A stretch of DNA of 64,000 nt, taken from Micromonospora fulviviridis. Lineage in GTDB: Bacteria; Actinomycetota; Actinomycetes; Mycobacteriales; Micromonosporaceae. Shown here piece after piece: positions 11,705 to 19,706 of this stretch (position 1 is the first letter of the stretch; each line of letters starts with the position of its first letter). The notes under the pieces are model-generated. The model was not told where the DNA came from. It worked only from the letters and a program-made list of their open reading frames with translations, and did no database searches. Where the stretch lies: the NCBI RefSeq assembly GCF_014648395.1, contig NZ_BMRA01000010.1, positions 204,970-268,969 on the forward strand. Direction: 5' to 3'. The position numbers and the translations under genes are program-made.

Positions 11705-12655
11705 TCAGGCCGGGGGCGGGGCGCTGCGGAAGGTGCGACGGTAGACGTCCGGGGGTACGCCGACCGTGCGGTTGAAGTGCCGGCGCAGTGTCGTGGCGGT
11801 CCCCATGCCGGCCAGGTGGGCGATGGCGTCGATGCTGTCGTCGGTGTTCTCCAGCAGCTCCTGGGCCCGGCGGATCCGCTGCGTCGAGAGCCACTGCAGC
11901 GGGGTGGTGCCGGTCACCGACTTGAAGTGGCGGGCCAGGTTGCGCGAGCTCATGTTGGCCTGGCGGGCCAGGTCCTCCACGGTCAGCGGATGGTCCAGCC
12001 GTTCCATCGCCCAGGGCACCAGGTTGCCGAGGGGGTGGTCGTCGCGGGCGGGGACCGGGGTGGTGACGAACTGGGCCTGGCCACCGGAGCGGTGCGGGGG
12101 CACGACCAGGCGGCGGGCGACGGCGTTGGCGACCGTCGACCCGTGGTCGCGGCGGATCAGGTGCAGGCACAGGTCGATGGCGGCGGCCTTGCCGGCGAAG
12201 GCGAGCACGTTGCCGTTGTCCACGTAGAGCACGTCCGGGTCGACCCGTACCCGGGGATAGCGGGCGGCCAGCGCCTCGGTGTGGGCCCAGTGCGTGGTGG
12301 CGCGCAGCCCGTCCAGCACCCCGGCGGCGGCCAGCACGAACGCGCCGGTGCACAGCGAGACCATCCGGGCGCCCGCCTCGTGGGCCGCGCGGACGGCGTC
12401 GAGCAGGTCGGGTGGCAGGTCCGCGTCGATGTCCTCCACGGCGGGGATGATCACGGTGTCGGCGCGGGCGAGCCGGTCCAACCCGTCGTCAGGGTCCATC
12501 CGGAACCTGCCGATCCGGACCGGGCCCGGGCCGCAGACCACGAGGTCGTACCAGGGGTCGGCCAGGCCGGAGGGGTCGCGGACGAAGACCTCGCAGGCCA
12601 TGGCGAGCTCGAAGTGCAGCATCGCCTCGGTGGCGGCGAGTGCGACAGTGGTCAT
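11705..12655 (-). CDS. GlxA-type AraC-family transcriptional regulator (DJ-1/PfpI domain plus AraC HTH)
   Basis: The product is about 316 residues. The N-terminal half is a DJ-1/PfpI (class I amidotransferase-like) domain with the nucleophile-elbow segment MVSLCTGAFVLAAAG. The C-terminal half is an AraC domain with two helix-turn-helix units (TVEDLARQANMSSRNLARHF and DAIAHLAGMGTATTLRRHF). ATG at 12655 is preferred over ATG at 12676. TACAAT lies seven bases upstream of 12655, which predicts a leaderless mRNA beginning at this codon, and the upstream ATG would precede transcription. The gene is divergent from the saccharopine-dehydrogenase-like gene at 12752, a likely target. The effector is unknown. 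Confidence 0.85.
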   Translation of the reverse strand: MTTVALAATEAMLHFELAMACEVFVRDPSGLADPWYDLVVCGPGPVRIGRFRMDPDDGLDRLARADTVIIPAVEDIDADLPPDLLDAVRAAHEAGARMVSLCTGAFVLAAAGVLDGLRATTHWAHTEALAARYPRVRVDPDVLYVDNGNVLAFAGKAAAIDLCLHLIRRDHGSTVANAVARRLVVPPHRSGGQAQFVTTPVPARDDHPLGNLVPWAMERLDHPLTVEDLARQANMSSRNLARHFKSVTGTTPLQWLSTQRIRRAQELLENTDDSIDAIAHLAGMGTATTLRRHFNRTVGVPPDVYRRTFRSAPPPA

Positions 12656-12662
12656 GTCCGAA

Positions 12663-12668
12663 ATTGTA
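12663..12668 (-). promoter_or_regulatory. -10 box of leaderless GlxA-type regulator gene
   Basis: On the minus strand TACAAT is followed by seven bases and the ATG at 12655, so transcription should begin at or next to the start codon. No good -35 is visible. Confidence 0.5.
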
Positions 12669-12751
12669 CGGGGCATGGCGTTCCAGACACTGTCCCGGGC
12701 CGGCCGCCCCTGGGAGGCTCTTCTCAGTCGATCTTTTCGGAGGAGTCACAG

Positions 12752-13813
12752 ATGGAATCGGGTCAGACCGTGGCGGTGTTCGGCGCGTACGGGCACACCG
12801 GGCGGTTCGTGGTGGCGGAGTTGCGCGAGCGCGGGTTCGTCCCGCTTCTCGTCGGTCGTGACGCGGGCCGGCTCCAGGCGCTGGCGGCGTCGCATCCGGG
12901 GCTCGCACACCGGGTGGCGTCGGTCGACGATCCGGCCTCGCTCGACCGGGCCCTGGCGGGCGCGGCGGCGGTCGTCAACTGCGCCGGCCCGTTCGCCTCG
13001 ACGGCGGCCCCCGTGATCGAGGCCGCGCTGCGCGCCGGGATTCCGTACGTGGACGTGGCGGCCGAGATCGAGGCCAACGTCGACACGTTCACGCACTTCA
13101 CCGACCGCGCCCGGGCCGCGGGCGTCGCTGTGGTCCCGGCGATGGCCTTCTTCGGCGGACTCGGCGACCTGCTGGTCACGACGGCGATGGGCGACTGGAC
13201 GGCGGCCGACGAGGCGCACGTCGCGTACGGGCTGAGCAGTTGGCACCCCACGGCCGGGACGCTGGCCTCCGGCACGGTCTCCCGCGAGCGGCGCGCCGGC
13301 CGGCGGGTCCGCTACACGGGTGGCCGGCTGGAGTACCACGTGGACGAGAGTGGGCTGCCGGCCGTGGAATGGGAGTTCCCCGCCCCGATGGGCCGCCGCA
13401 CCGTCCTCGGTGGGTTCACGATGGCCGACGTCGTGACCGTCCCCAGCCACCTGTCTATCCCCGAGGTGACCACGTACATGACCACCGGCGCGGCCCAGGA
13501 CCTGGCCGGCCCGGACACCCCCGCGCCGACCGCGGTCGACGAGCACGGCCGGTCGGCGCAGACGTTCACCGTGGACGTCGTCGTGCGCTCGGGCGACACG
13601 GGACGACGCGTCGTCGCCCACGGCCGGGACATCTACGCCATCAGCGCGCCGCTGGCGGTCGAGGCGGTCCAGCGCATCCTCGACGGCCGGACGAGGACGA
13701 GTGGCGTCGCCTCCGCCGGCCGGATCTTCGACGCGCCCGACTTCCTCCGCGCGCTGTCCGCGCACCTCTCGCTCGAACCCTGCCCCGAGACTCCCGCGCC
13801 ACAGTTCGCCTGA
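12752..13813 (+). CDS. Saccharopine-dehydrogenase-like NAD(P)-binding protein
   Basis: The 353-residue protein begins with a Rossmann motif, VAVFGAYGHTGRFVVAEL, and continues with NCAGPFASTAAPVIEAAL and YVDVAAEIEAN, typical of the saccharopine dehydrogenase / trans-acting enoyl reductase group. Substrate is not evident. ATG 12752 follows CGGAGGAG (12738-12745). The gene is divergent from the GlxA-type regulator, which may control it. The stop lies 12 bases before the end of a converging ArsR gene. Confidence 0.8.
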   Translation: MESGQTVAVFGAYGHTGRFVVAELRERGFVPLLVGRDAGRLQALAASHPGLAHRVASVDDPASLDRALAGAAAVVNCAGPFASTAAPVIEAALRAGIPYVDVAAEIEANVDTFTHFTDRARAAGVAVVPAMAFFGGLGDLLVTTAMGDWTAADEAHVAYGLSSWHPTAGTLASGTVSRERRAGRRVRYTGGRLEYHVDESGLPAVEWEFPAPMGRRTVLGGFTMADVVTVPSHLSIPEVTTYMTTGAAQDLAGPDTPAPTAVDEHGRSAQTFTVDVVVRSGDTGRRVVAHGRDIYAISAPLAVEAVQRILDGRTRTSGVASAGRIFDAPDFLRALSAHLSLEPCPETPAPQFA

Positions 13814-13825
13814 CCCCCCGCCCGA

Positions 13826-14197
13826 TCAGCGGGCCTTCTTCGTTGCCCGCTTGCGGGGCGGCGTCAACAGGTCGGCGACCGCCGCGATCGCGGACGGCAC
13901 CAGACGGTAGTACGCCCAGACCCCGCGCTTCTCGCGTTCGAGCAGGCCGGCCTCGGTGAGGATCCGAAGGTGATGACTCACGGTCGGCTGGGAGAGCCCG
14001 AGCGGCGCGGTGAGGTCACTGACGGACGCCTCGCCCTCCGGAGCGGACTGGATGAGACTGAGCAGTCGCAGCCGGGCCGGGTCGGCGAATGCCTTCAGCA
14101 CTCCCGCGAGCCGTTCGGCATCGGCTCGCTTGATCGGCTCGCCGGCAAGCGGCGACATGGCGGGTGCAGCAGTTTTCGGAGTTCCCACGTCTTCCAT
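13826..14197 (-). CDS. ArsR-family transcriptional regulator, metal-site cysteines absent
   Basis: The product is about 123 residues with a winged helix (LKAFADPARLRLLSLIQ, LGLSQPTVSHHLRILTEAGLLEREKRGVWAYYRLV). It is closest to arsenic-type ArsR proteins, but the position that normally carries CVCDL reads ASVSDL, so the classic CxC thiolate site is lost and it may sense something else or be metal-independent. The ATG at 14197 is my choice among several in-frame ATGs. An upstream ATG at 14269 would add an Arg-rich tail. It is divergent from a second ArsR gene at 14293. Confidence 0.75.
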   Translation of the reverse strand: MEDVGTPKTAAPAMSPLAGEPIKRADAERLAGVLKAFADPARLRLLSLIQSAPEGEASVSDLTAPLGLSQPTVSHHLRILTEAGLLEREKRGVWAYYRLVPSAIAAVADLLTPPRKRATKKAR

Positions 14198-14255
14198 CGT
14201 TTCACCAACGCCATCGATACGAAGGTGGAACCGGATCCGCGGCCGGCGCGCGACC

Positions 14256-14285
14256 TTGACGCGCCGCATCGGTAAGCCGTAGTGT
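14256..14285 (+). promoter_or_regulatory. Promoter of leaderless ArsR gene
   Basis: TTGACG (14256-14261) and TAGTGT (14280-14285) are separated by 18 bases. The GTG start at 14293 lies seven bases after the -10. An inverted repeat GGTAAG (14271-14276) / CTTACC (14300-14305) straddles the -10 and start codon and could be an operator. Confidence 0.6.
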
Positions 14286-14292
14286 ACCGTTC

Positions 14293-14616
14293 GTGGCTAC
14301 TTACCGAACCGCCGATGGGTGGGACGCGTTGGGTGATCCCACCCGGCGCGCCATCGTCGCCTGCCTGGCCGAGCGACCCCGCGCCGTCGGCGAGCTCGCC
14401 GACGAACTGCCGGTCAGCCGGCCCGCGGTGTCCCAGCACCTCAAGGTCCTCAAGGACGCCGGGCTGGTCACCGACCAGGCGGCCGGCACCCGCCGGGTCT
14501 ACCGGCTCAACCCGGCGGGGGTGGCCGCGCTGCGCGACCAGTTGGAGACGTTCTGGCACCGCGCGCTGGACAGCTATCAGGACGTCGTCGAAGAACCGAC
14601 CGAGGAGATCCCATGA
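14293..14616 (+). CDS. ArsR-family transcriptional regulator
   Basis: This 107-residue winged-helix protein (DALGDPTRRAIVACLAERPR, LPVSRPAVSQHLKVLKDAGLV) is of the SRPBCC-linked ArsR subgroup, which lacks metal-binding cysteines. GTG 14293 has no ribosome binding site but sits seven bases after a -10 box, so translation is probably leaderless. The stop overlaps the next start (ATGA), linking it to an SRPBCC protein. In this subgroup the regulator normally represses its own operon. Confidence 0.85.
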   Translation: MATYRTADGWDALGDPTRRAIVACLAERPRAVGELADELPVSRPAVSQHLKVLKDAGLVTDQAAGTRRVYRLNPAGVAALRDQLETFWHRALDSYQDVVEEPTEEIP

Positions 14617-15101
14617 CCGGAACAACTGCCGCGGTGGTCCGCCGGCAGATCGTCGTCGAGGCGCCGCTCGAACGGGCGTTCGCCGTGTTCACCGAGCGGT
14701 TCGGTGACTTCAAGCCGCCGGAGCACAACCTGCTCGGTGCGGCGATCGCGGAGACGGTGTTCGAGCCCAAGGTCGGCGGCCACATCTACGACCGGGGTGT
14801 CGACGGCAGCGAATGCCGCTGGGCGCGCGTGCTCGCCTACGAACCGCCGAACCGGGTGGTGTTCAGCTGGGACATCAATCCCCGGTGGCAGGTCGAGACG
14901 GACCCGGACAACACCAGCGAGGTCGAGGTCCGATTCGTCGCCGAGGCCCCGCAGCGCACCCGGGTGGAGCTGGAACACCGCCACCTCGACCGGCACGGCC
15001 CGGGCTGGCAGGCCGTCAGTGACGGCGTCGGCCACGACGAGGGATGGCCGCTCTACCTCACCCGGTACGCCGCGCTGTTCACCGGAGTACGTGAAGGTTA
15101 G
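14613..15101 (+). CDS. SRPBCC (AHSA1-like) domain protein
   Basis: The 162-residue protein has the START/Bet v1-like fold as recognised from IVVEAPLERAFAVFTERFGDF near the N-terminus and RWARVLAYEPPNRVVFSWDI in the middle. Such proteins bind hydrophobic ligands or act as Hsp90-activator-like modules, and the ligand is unknown. It overlaps the upstream ArsR gene by four bases. A second, independent ArsR/SRPBCC operon lies at 32875-34150. Confidence 0.82.
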   Translation: MTGTTAAVVRRQIVVEAPLERAFAVFTERFGDFKPPEHNLLGAAIAETVFEPKVGGHIYDRGVDGSECRWARVLAYEPPNRVVFSWDINPRWQVETDPDNTSEVEVRFVAEAPQRTRVELEHRHLDRHGPGWQAVSDGVGHDEGWPLYLTRYAALFTGVREG

Positions 15102-15168
15102 TTTCGGGTCAATCAGCATCCACGGCAAGAATATCCAAACGGGCGTGGACCGGGCCGCGGGCAGCCGC

Positions 15169-15174
15169 TAGCTT
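15169..15174 (+). promoter_or_regulatory. -10 box of probable leaderless secreted-protein gene
   Basis: TAGCTT lies eight bases before the ATG at 15183 and there is no ribosome binding site, suggesting a leaderless transcript. Confidence 0.4.
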
Positions 15175-15182
15175 CCTCAATC

Positions 15183-15947
15183 ATGTGGAAGATTGTCGAT
15201 GTCTTGCGCGGGCGACCGCGCGGCCCGGTCGCCGCGGTCACCGCCGCCGCGCTCTCCGTCGTCCTGGTCGGGGCCGTGCCGGGCACGGCGTACGCGTACG
15301 CCGACTCGGCCACCGGCACGATCAACACCTCCGGTACGGCGCTGAGCGTCCGGTCGGGGCCCGGCACCGGCTACGCGGCGTGGCGCACGGTGTCCGACGG
15401 GTCGACGGTCACGCTGCTGTGCCAGACCACCGGCCAGTCGGTGACCGGCACCTACGGCACGACGACGCTGTGGGACCTGCTGTCCAACGGCGGCATGGTC
15501 TCCGACGCCTACGTGCACACCGGCTCGGACGGCCAGGTCGTCAACAGCTGCGCCTACGTCGGTGACGAGCCGTCGTCCAAGGCGAACCCGCGATCGCCCA
15601 ACGGCGCGATCGACTGGGCCTTCCAGCGGTACCGCTCCACCGCCTACGAGAACCTGTGCCTGGCCTTCGTCGCCCAGGCGTACGGATGGGGCGGCTCGGG
15701 CTGGAACACCGCGGAGATCGGCGGTGACTGGGAGAGCAGCCATGGCTACCTGAACAGCTCCGGCATCCCGCCGCGGGGCGCGCTGGTCTGGTACCACAAC
15801 TCCGTCGGCACCGGACACGTGGCGATCAGCCTGGGGGAGGGCAAGGTGATCGGCACCTCCGTCGGCGGCGGGGTCGGGGTGGCCGGTTACCTCGACCACG
15901 GCTCGTACCGCGGCTGGTCGGTCGCCTACCTGCCGGCGGCCTGGTGA
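15183..15947 (+). CDS. Secreted SH3b-domain protein with CHAP/NlpC-like C-terminal domain
   Basis: The 254-residue protein has an N-terminal signal peptide (hydrophobic VAAVTAAALSVVLVGAV, cleavage near TAYAYA). A bacterial SH3 domain follows at roughly residues 44-115 (TALSVRSGPGTGYAAWRTV). The C-terminal domain resembles papain-like peptidoglycan amidases: Cys in YENLCLAFVAQAYG and His in VGTGHVAISLG would be the catalytic pair. A role in cell-wall remodelling outside the cell is likely. The gene is apparently leaderless and its TGA overlaps the next start. Confidence 0.78.
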   Translation: MWKIVDVLRGRPRGPVAAVTAAALSVVLVGAVPGTAYAYADSATGTINTSGTALSVRSGPGTGYAAWRTVSDGSTVTLLCQTTGQSVTGTYGTTTLWDLLSNGGMVSDAYVHTGSDGQVVNSCAYVGDEPSSKANPRSPNGAIDWAFQRYRSTAYENLCLAFVAQAYGWGGSGWNTAEIGGDWESSHGYLNSSGIPPRGALVWYHNSVGTGHVAISLGEGKVIGTSVGGGVGVAGYLDHGSYRGWSVAYLPAAW

Positions 15948-16843
15948 TGCCGGGGACGTCGGCCGGGCCGGGGCGGCGACCCGGGCGTAGCGATCGACCG
16001 GAGGCCGTGCTGGACCGGAGGCGACTGCTCGGCCGGGCGGCCGCGGCGACGCTCGGCGCGGTCGGTGCCGGGCTGCTCGCGGCGGGTCCGGGCAGGGCGG
16101 CCCTGCCGGAGGTCGACATGGAGGCGCTGATCAAGGCGGCGCAGATCGACCCGCGGCGCGCGGACACCGCGATCACGGCCGGCAGCCGGGACAGCGTGCT
16201 CCTCGTCGAGCGGGCGCTGCGGGACCGGAGCCTGCTCGGCGCCACCTACGTGGACGGTCACTTCGGCACCAGCACCGTGGCGGCGTACGCCGCCTACCAG
16301 CGATCGCTGGGGTACGCGGGCCTCGACGCCACCGGCCTGCCGGGGCTGACCTCGCTGCGGGCACTGGGGGACCAGCGGTTCACCGTGGTCCGGCCACTGA
16401 CCCCGGGTGGTGTCCTGGACTTCCGGGGCGCGCGCGTGAACAGCCGGACCAGGGCGATGCTGCTGGAGGCGGAGCGGCTGCTCGGCCGCCAGATGGCGAT
16501 CAGCCAGGGCTCGTACAGCACGAGTGACCCCACCTCGGCCGGCACCCACGACGGCGGCGGCGCGCTGGACCTCGCGGTCGACGGCATGTCCGGCACCTAC
16601 CGCACGACGGTGGTACGGCACCTGCGCCGGGTCGGCTTCGCCGCCTGGCTGCGGACGCCGGCGCAGGGCAACTGGCCCTACCACATCCACGCCGTGGCGC
16701 TGGCCGACACCGACCAGTCGGCGCCGGCGCAGCACCAGGCGGGTGACTACTACCTCGGGCTCAACGGGCTGGCGAACCGAGGCCCCGACGACGGGCCGGC
16801 CGTGAGCCCGGTGCTCACCTGGGAGGAGTACCAGCGGAGCTGA
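15947..16843 (+). CDS. Tat-exported protein with peptidoglycan-binding and M15-like peptidase domains
   Basis: The 298-residue protein has a twin-arginine signal (DRRRLLGRAAAATLGAVGAG). A peptidoglycan-binding-like helical region follows around residues 75-135. The C-terminal region contains GTHDGGGALDLAVDG and WPYHIHAVAL, the His-x-Asp and His ligands of zinc D,D-/L,D-carboxypeptidases of the M15 type. It should trim or bind peptidoglycan. Its ATG overlaps the TGA of the preceding secreted hydrolase (TGATG), so the two are probably made together. An in-frame GTG at 15944 is an alternative start. Confidence 0.78.
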   Translation: MPGTSAGPGRRPGRSDRPEAVLDRRRLLGRAAAATLGAVGAGLLAAGPGRAALPEVDMEALIKAAQIDPRRADTAITAGSRDSVLLVERALRDRSLLGATYVDGHFGTSTVAAYAAYQRSLGYAGLDATGLPGLTSLRALGDQRFTVVRPLTPGGVLDFRGARVNSRTRAMLLEAERLLGRQMAISQGSYSTSDPTSAGTHDGGGALDLAVDGMSGTYRTTVVRHLRRVGFAAWLRTPAQGNWPYHIHAVALADTDQSAPAQHQAGDYYLGLNGLANRGPDDGPAVSPVLTWEEYQRS

Positions 16844-17002
16844 TCCGGGCCGTCGTCGCGCGATCGCGTAACGGCACCGCGACCCACAGCGCTCTTCCTG
16901 TGCAGAGAACGCTTGACAGGACCCTCCCTTGGGCGGGCGGACGATCGAGGTTCAGGGCCCCGAGGCGCCGCCCGGTCCACTCGAACAGCACAGGAAGCAC
17001 TC

Positions 17003-17257
17003 ATGGCCGAGCCCGCACCGCCCATCCCACGCCCGCAGCGACGGCCAGAGGCCACAGCGGTGGAGCCAACCGAATCGGAGACCGGGGCCCAGGTTCAACA
17101 GCCCGAGCCCGAGGAACGGCAGAGGTCGACCTGCCAGCACTGCCGGCAGCCGGTGTTCAAGGACTGGCTGTGGGGCTGGATGCACACGACCAGCGGATAC
17201 CTGTGCCAGGATCCCGCCACGGGCGAGCGGCTGTGCCAGCCCGCCACCCCCGTCTGA
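17003..17257 (+). CDS. Small zinc-ribbon-like protein of unknown function
   Basis: The 84-residue protein has a Pro/Glu-rich first half. A compact second half carries Cys44, Cys47, His61, Cys68 and Cys78 (CQHCRQPVFKDWLWGWMH), which looks like a single zinc-binding knuckle. There is no signal peptide. ATG 17003 follows AGGAAG. It lies between a cell-wall gene and a converging CDF transporter gene. I do not recognise the family. Confidence 0.65.
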   Translation: MAEPAPPIPRPQRRPEATAVEPTESETGAQVQQPEPEERQRSTCQHCRQPVFKDWLWGWMHTTSGYLCQDPATGERLCQPATPV

Positions 17258-17294
17258 CTCCTCCGTCGCCTGAGGACACGACCACCGCGGGTGG

Positions 17295-17999
17295 TCACGC
17301 CTTCCCGTCGGCGCAGCAGCCGTCGGCGCAGTCCGTGGCGGGGCGGACACCCGCGTCGGCGGACGGCAGCGGCGAGCAGTCGTCGCAGTGCTCGCCGCGC
17401 CAGGCCGCCGCGCCCTCCTTGACCGCGACCCCGGCGATGACGAGCGCGGCGAGCGGGTCGGCCCAGGACCAACCCCACGCGGCGTTGAGGACCAGGCCGG
17501 CGAGCAGTACCACGGACAGGTACGTGCAGAGCAGGGTCTGCGTGGAGTCGGCCAGCACGGTGGCCGAGCCCAGTTCCCGGCCGGTGCGGCGCTTGGCGGC
17601 CACGAGCAGTGGCATCACGATCAGGGATGCCACGGCCAGGCCGATGCCGACCGGACTGGCGTCGGCGCCGCCACCGACGAGCAGCGAGCGGACGGCGTCG
17701 ACCGTCACCCAGGCGGCCAGGGCGAAGAACGACAGGCCGATGAGCCGCAGGGCGAGCCGCTCCCGGTCCTCCGGTATGCGGGAGCGGAACTGCCAGATCA
17801 GCACGGCGGCGCTGGACACCTCGACGAACGAGTCCAGACCGAAGCCGATCAGGGCGGTGGAGGAGGCCGCCGCGCCGGCGGCGATCGCGACCAGGCCCTC
17901 CAGCAGGTTGTAGCCGGCGGTCGCGTAGGCGAGCCACAGGCTGCGCCGCGACAGCACCGCCCGACGCTCCGGGGACAGCAGTGACAGGCTCACGCCCAC
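17295..17999 (-). CDS. Cation diffusion facilitator (CDF) family transporter with Cys-rich tail
   Basis: The 234-residue membrane protein reads as six membrane segments with polar metal-site residues in segment 2 (STALIGFGLDSFVE) and segment 5 (ATVLADSTQTLLC). It ends in a short Cys-rich tail (HCDDC, DCADGCC) that may bind metal. CDF proteins export divalent metals such as zinc, cobalt or manganese in exchange for protons. The usual cytoplasmic domain is missing, so it is a short-type member. GTG 17999 is used. A second in-frame GTG at 17993 lies eight bases after TAACAT on the minus strand and may be a leaderless start. Confidence 0.8.
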   Translation of the reverse strand: MGVSLSLLSPERRAVLSRRSLWLAYATAGYNLLEGLVAIAAGAAASSTALIGFGLDSFVEVSSAAVLIWQFRSRIPEDRERLALRLIGLSFFALAAWVTVDAVRSLLVGGGADASPVGIGLAVASLIVMPLLVAAKRRTGRELGSATVLADSTQTLLCTYLSVVLLAGLVLNAAWGWSWADPLAALVIAGVAVKEGAAAWRGEHCDDCSPLPSADAGVRPATDCADGCCADGKA

Positions 18000-18111
18000 C
18001 GATGTTATCCGGGCAGGGGCGTGGTTCCTGCCGTGGTGGTCGGAAGCCGACGCGGGGGTTCACCGCGCCCGGGCCGCCTCCGACACCCGGGTCCGGGCTT
18101 ACCGTCGAGGC

Positions 18112-18141
18112 ATGAGCATCCCGTGGGTGGTGTCCCCGTGA
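18112..18141 (+). CDS. Putative 9-codon leader ORF ahead of FAD monooxygenase gene
   Basis: The frame from ATG 18112 encodes MSIPWVVSP and ends at TGA 18139-18141, overlapping the GTG (18138-18140) of the monooxygenase as GTGA. TACCGT (18100-18105) lies exactly six bases upstream of its ATG, the spacing of a leaderless transcript. It could feed ribosomes into the main gene, which has only a weak ribosome binding site. Confidence 0.4.
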   Translation: MSIPWVVSP

Positions 18142-19706
18142 ACGCGGTCGAGGTCCTGGTGGTCGGGGCGGGACCCACCGGGCTGACCATGGCCGGTCAG
18201 CTGGCCGCCTTCGGCGTGCGGGTCCGCGTGGTCGATCGGGCTCTCGACCGGGTTCACGAGTCGCGGGCGCTGGGTGTCCAGCCGCGCACCCTGGAGGTCC
18301 TCGCCGGCCTCGGCGTGACCGACGACCTGGTGGCCTGCGGCAACACCGCCGTCCGGCTGTGCCTGCACGTGGGCGGCCGCGAGCGCGAGGTGCCGCTGTT
18401 CGATCTGGGCCTGCCCGACACCGCGTACCCCCATCTGCTGTTCCTGTCGCAGGCCGAGACCGAACGCATCCTGGGGGAGCACCTGGCGACGGCGGGGGTG
18501 GACGTGGAGCGGGGCGTCGAGCTGGTCGGGCTGACCCAGACCGCCGACGACGCGGTGGCGACCCTGCGCCATCGGGACGGCCGCGAGGAACACGTGTCGG
18601 CCGCCTACGTGGTGGGTTGCGACGGCGCGCACAGCCCCGTGCGCCACCTCGCCGGGATCGGCTTCGAGGGCGGCTCGTATCCGCAGACCTTCGTGCTGGC
18701 CGACCTGGAGGCCGACGGTGTCGCCGAGGGCGCCGCGCACGTGTTCCTCTCCGGACGGGGAATGCTGTTCCTGTTCCCGCTCCGGCAGCCGGCCGGTTGG
18801 CGAGCGCTGGCCATGCGTCCACCGGCCGACGCGCCCCCGGCCGACGCGGCGGTCACCCTGCAGGAGGTGCAGACCCTGGCCGACACCTACACGGGCGGGA
18901 CGGTGCGGCTGCGCGATCCGGTCTGGATGACCAACTTCCGGCTGCACCACCGGGCCGCCACCCGCTACCGGGCCGGCCGGGCGTTCCTGGCCGGCGACGC
19001 CGCGCACATCCACAGCCCGGCCGGTGCGCAGGGCATGAACACCGGCATCCAGGACGCGGTCAACCTGGGGTGGAAGCTCGCCCAGGTTCTGCGCGACGGC
19101 GCCGACCCGGCGTTGCTGGACACCTACGAGACGGAGCGGGCGCCGGTGGGCCGGATGGTGCTGCGCTTCACCGACCGGGCCTTCACCGTGGCCACCTCCA
19201 CGAACCCGCTCATCCGGTTCGCTCGCACCCGGGTCGCGCCCGCGCTGCTCCCCGCCGCGCTCGCCCCCAGGTTCGTACGGGCCGCCGCCTTCCGCACCGT
19301 GTCGCAGCTCGGCATCAGCTACCGCCGCAGTCCGCTGTCGACGGACGGGCCGCACGGGCCGCGCTCCGGTCCCCGGGCCGGTGACCGGCTGCCCGACGCC
19401 CCGCTGCCCGACGGCGGCTCGCTGCATCGGCTCACGTCCGCGCGCGGCTGGCACCTGCTGCTGTGCGGGCCATCCTCCGCGTGGCCCACCGGCGAGGTGG
19501 CGGCCCTGTCGCAGCGGTACTCAAGTCGGGTCACCGTGCACCGCCTGGCCTCGGCAGGAGCCGCGGCGGCGCTCCGTCGGCTCGGCGTCCGCCCCGGGGC
19601 GTCGGGCCTGTTCCTGGTTCGCCCCGACGGGCACATCGGCTACCGGGCCGGGGGCGACGACCTGACTCCGCTCATGTCCTACCTGGGACGCTGGGTGCCG
19701 TCCTGA
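18138..19706 (+). CDS. FAD-dependent aromatic monooxygenase (PheA/TfdB family)
   Basis: The 522-residue class A flavoprotein has the N-terminal dinucleotide motif VLVVGAGPTGLTMAGQLA, the DG motif YVVGCDGAHSPVR, and the GD motif AFLAGDAAHIHSPAGAQGMN (Gly286-Asp287). It ends in a thioredoxin-like domain. It would hydroxylate an aromatic or polyketide substrate using NAD(P)H and oxygen. There is no biosynthetic cluster around it to name the substrate. Its 3' end overlaps the converging gene by 28 bases. Confidence 0.88.
   Translation: MNAVEVLVVGAGPTGLTMAGQLAAFGVRVRVVDRALDRVHESRALGVQPRTLEVLAGLGVTDDLVACGNTAVRLCLHVGGREREVPLFDLGLPDTAYPHLLFLSQAETERILGEHLATAGVDVERGVELVGLTQTADDAVATLRHRDGREEHVSAAYVVGCDGAHSPVRHLAGIGFEGGSYPQTFVLADLEADGVAEGAAHVFLSGRGMLFLFPLRQPAGWRALAMRPPADAPPADAAVTLQEVQTLADTYTGGTVRLRDPVWMTNFRLHHRAATRYRAGRAFLAGDAAHIHSPAGAQGMNTGIQDAVNLGWKLAQVLRDGADPALLDTYETERAPVGRMVLRFTDRAFTVATSTNPLIRFARTRVAPALLPAALAPRFVRAAAFRTVSQLGISYRRSPLSTDGPHGPRSGPRAGDRLPDAPLPDGGSLHRLTSARGWHLLLCGPSSAWPTGEVAALSQRYSSRVTVHRLASAGAAAALRRLGVRPGASGLFLVRPDGHIGYRAGGDDLTPLMSYLGRWVPS

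Noticed and set aside
12674..12676. ATG 12676 as start of the GlxA-type regulator
   Set aside because: The TACAAT box at 12663-12668 lies downstream of it and seven bases before the ATG at 12655.
18114..19706. Biosynthetic gene cluster around the FAD monooxygenase
   Set aside because: The neighbours are a metal transporter and a membrane hydrolase-like protein. No polyketide, peptide or terpene synthase gene is present in the window.
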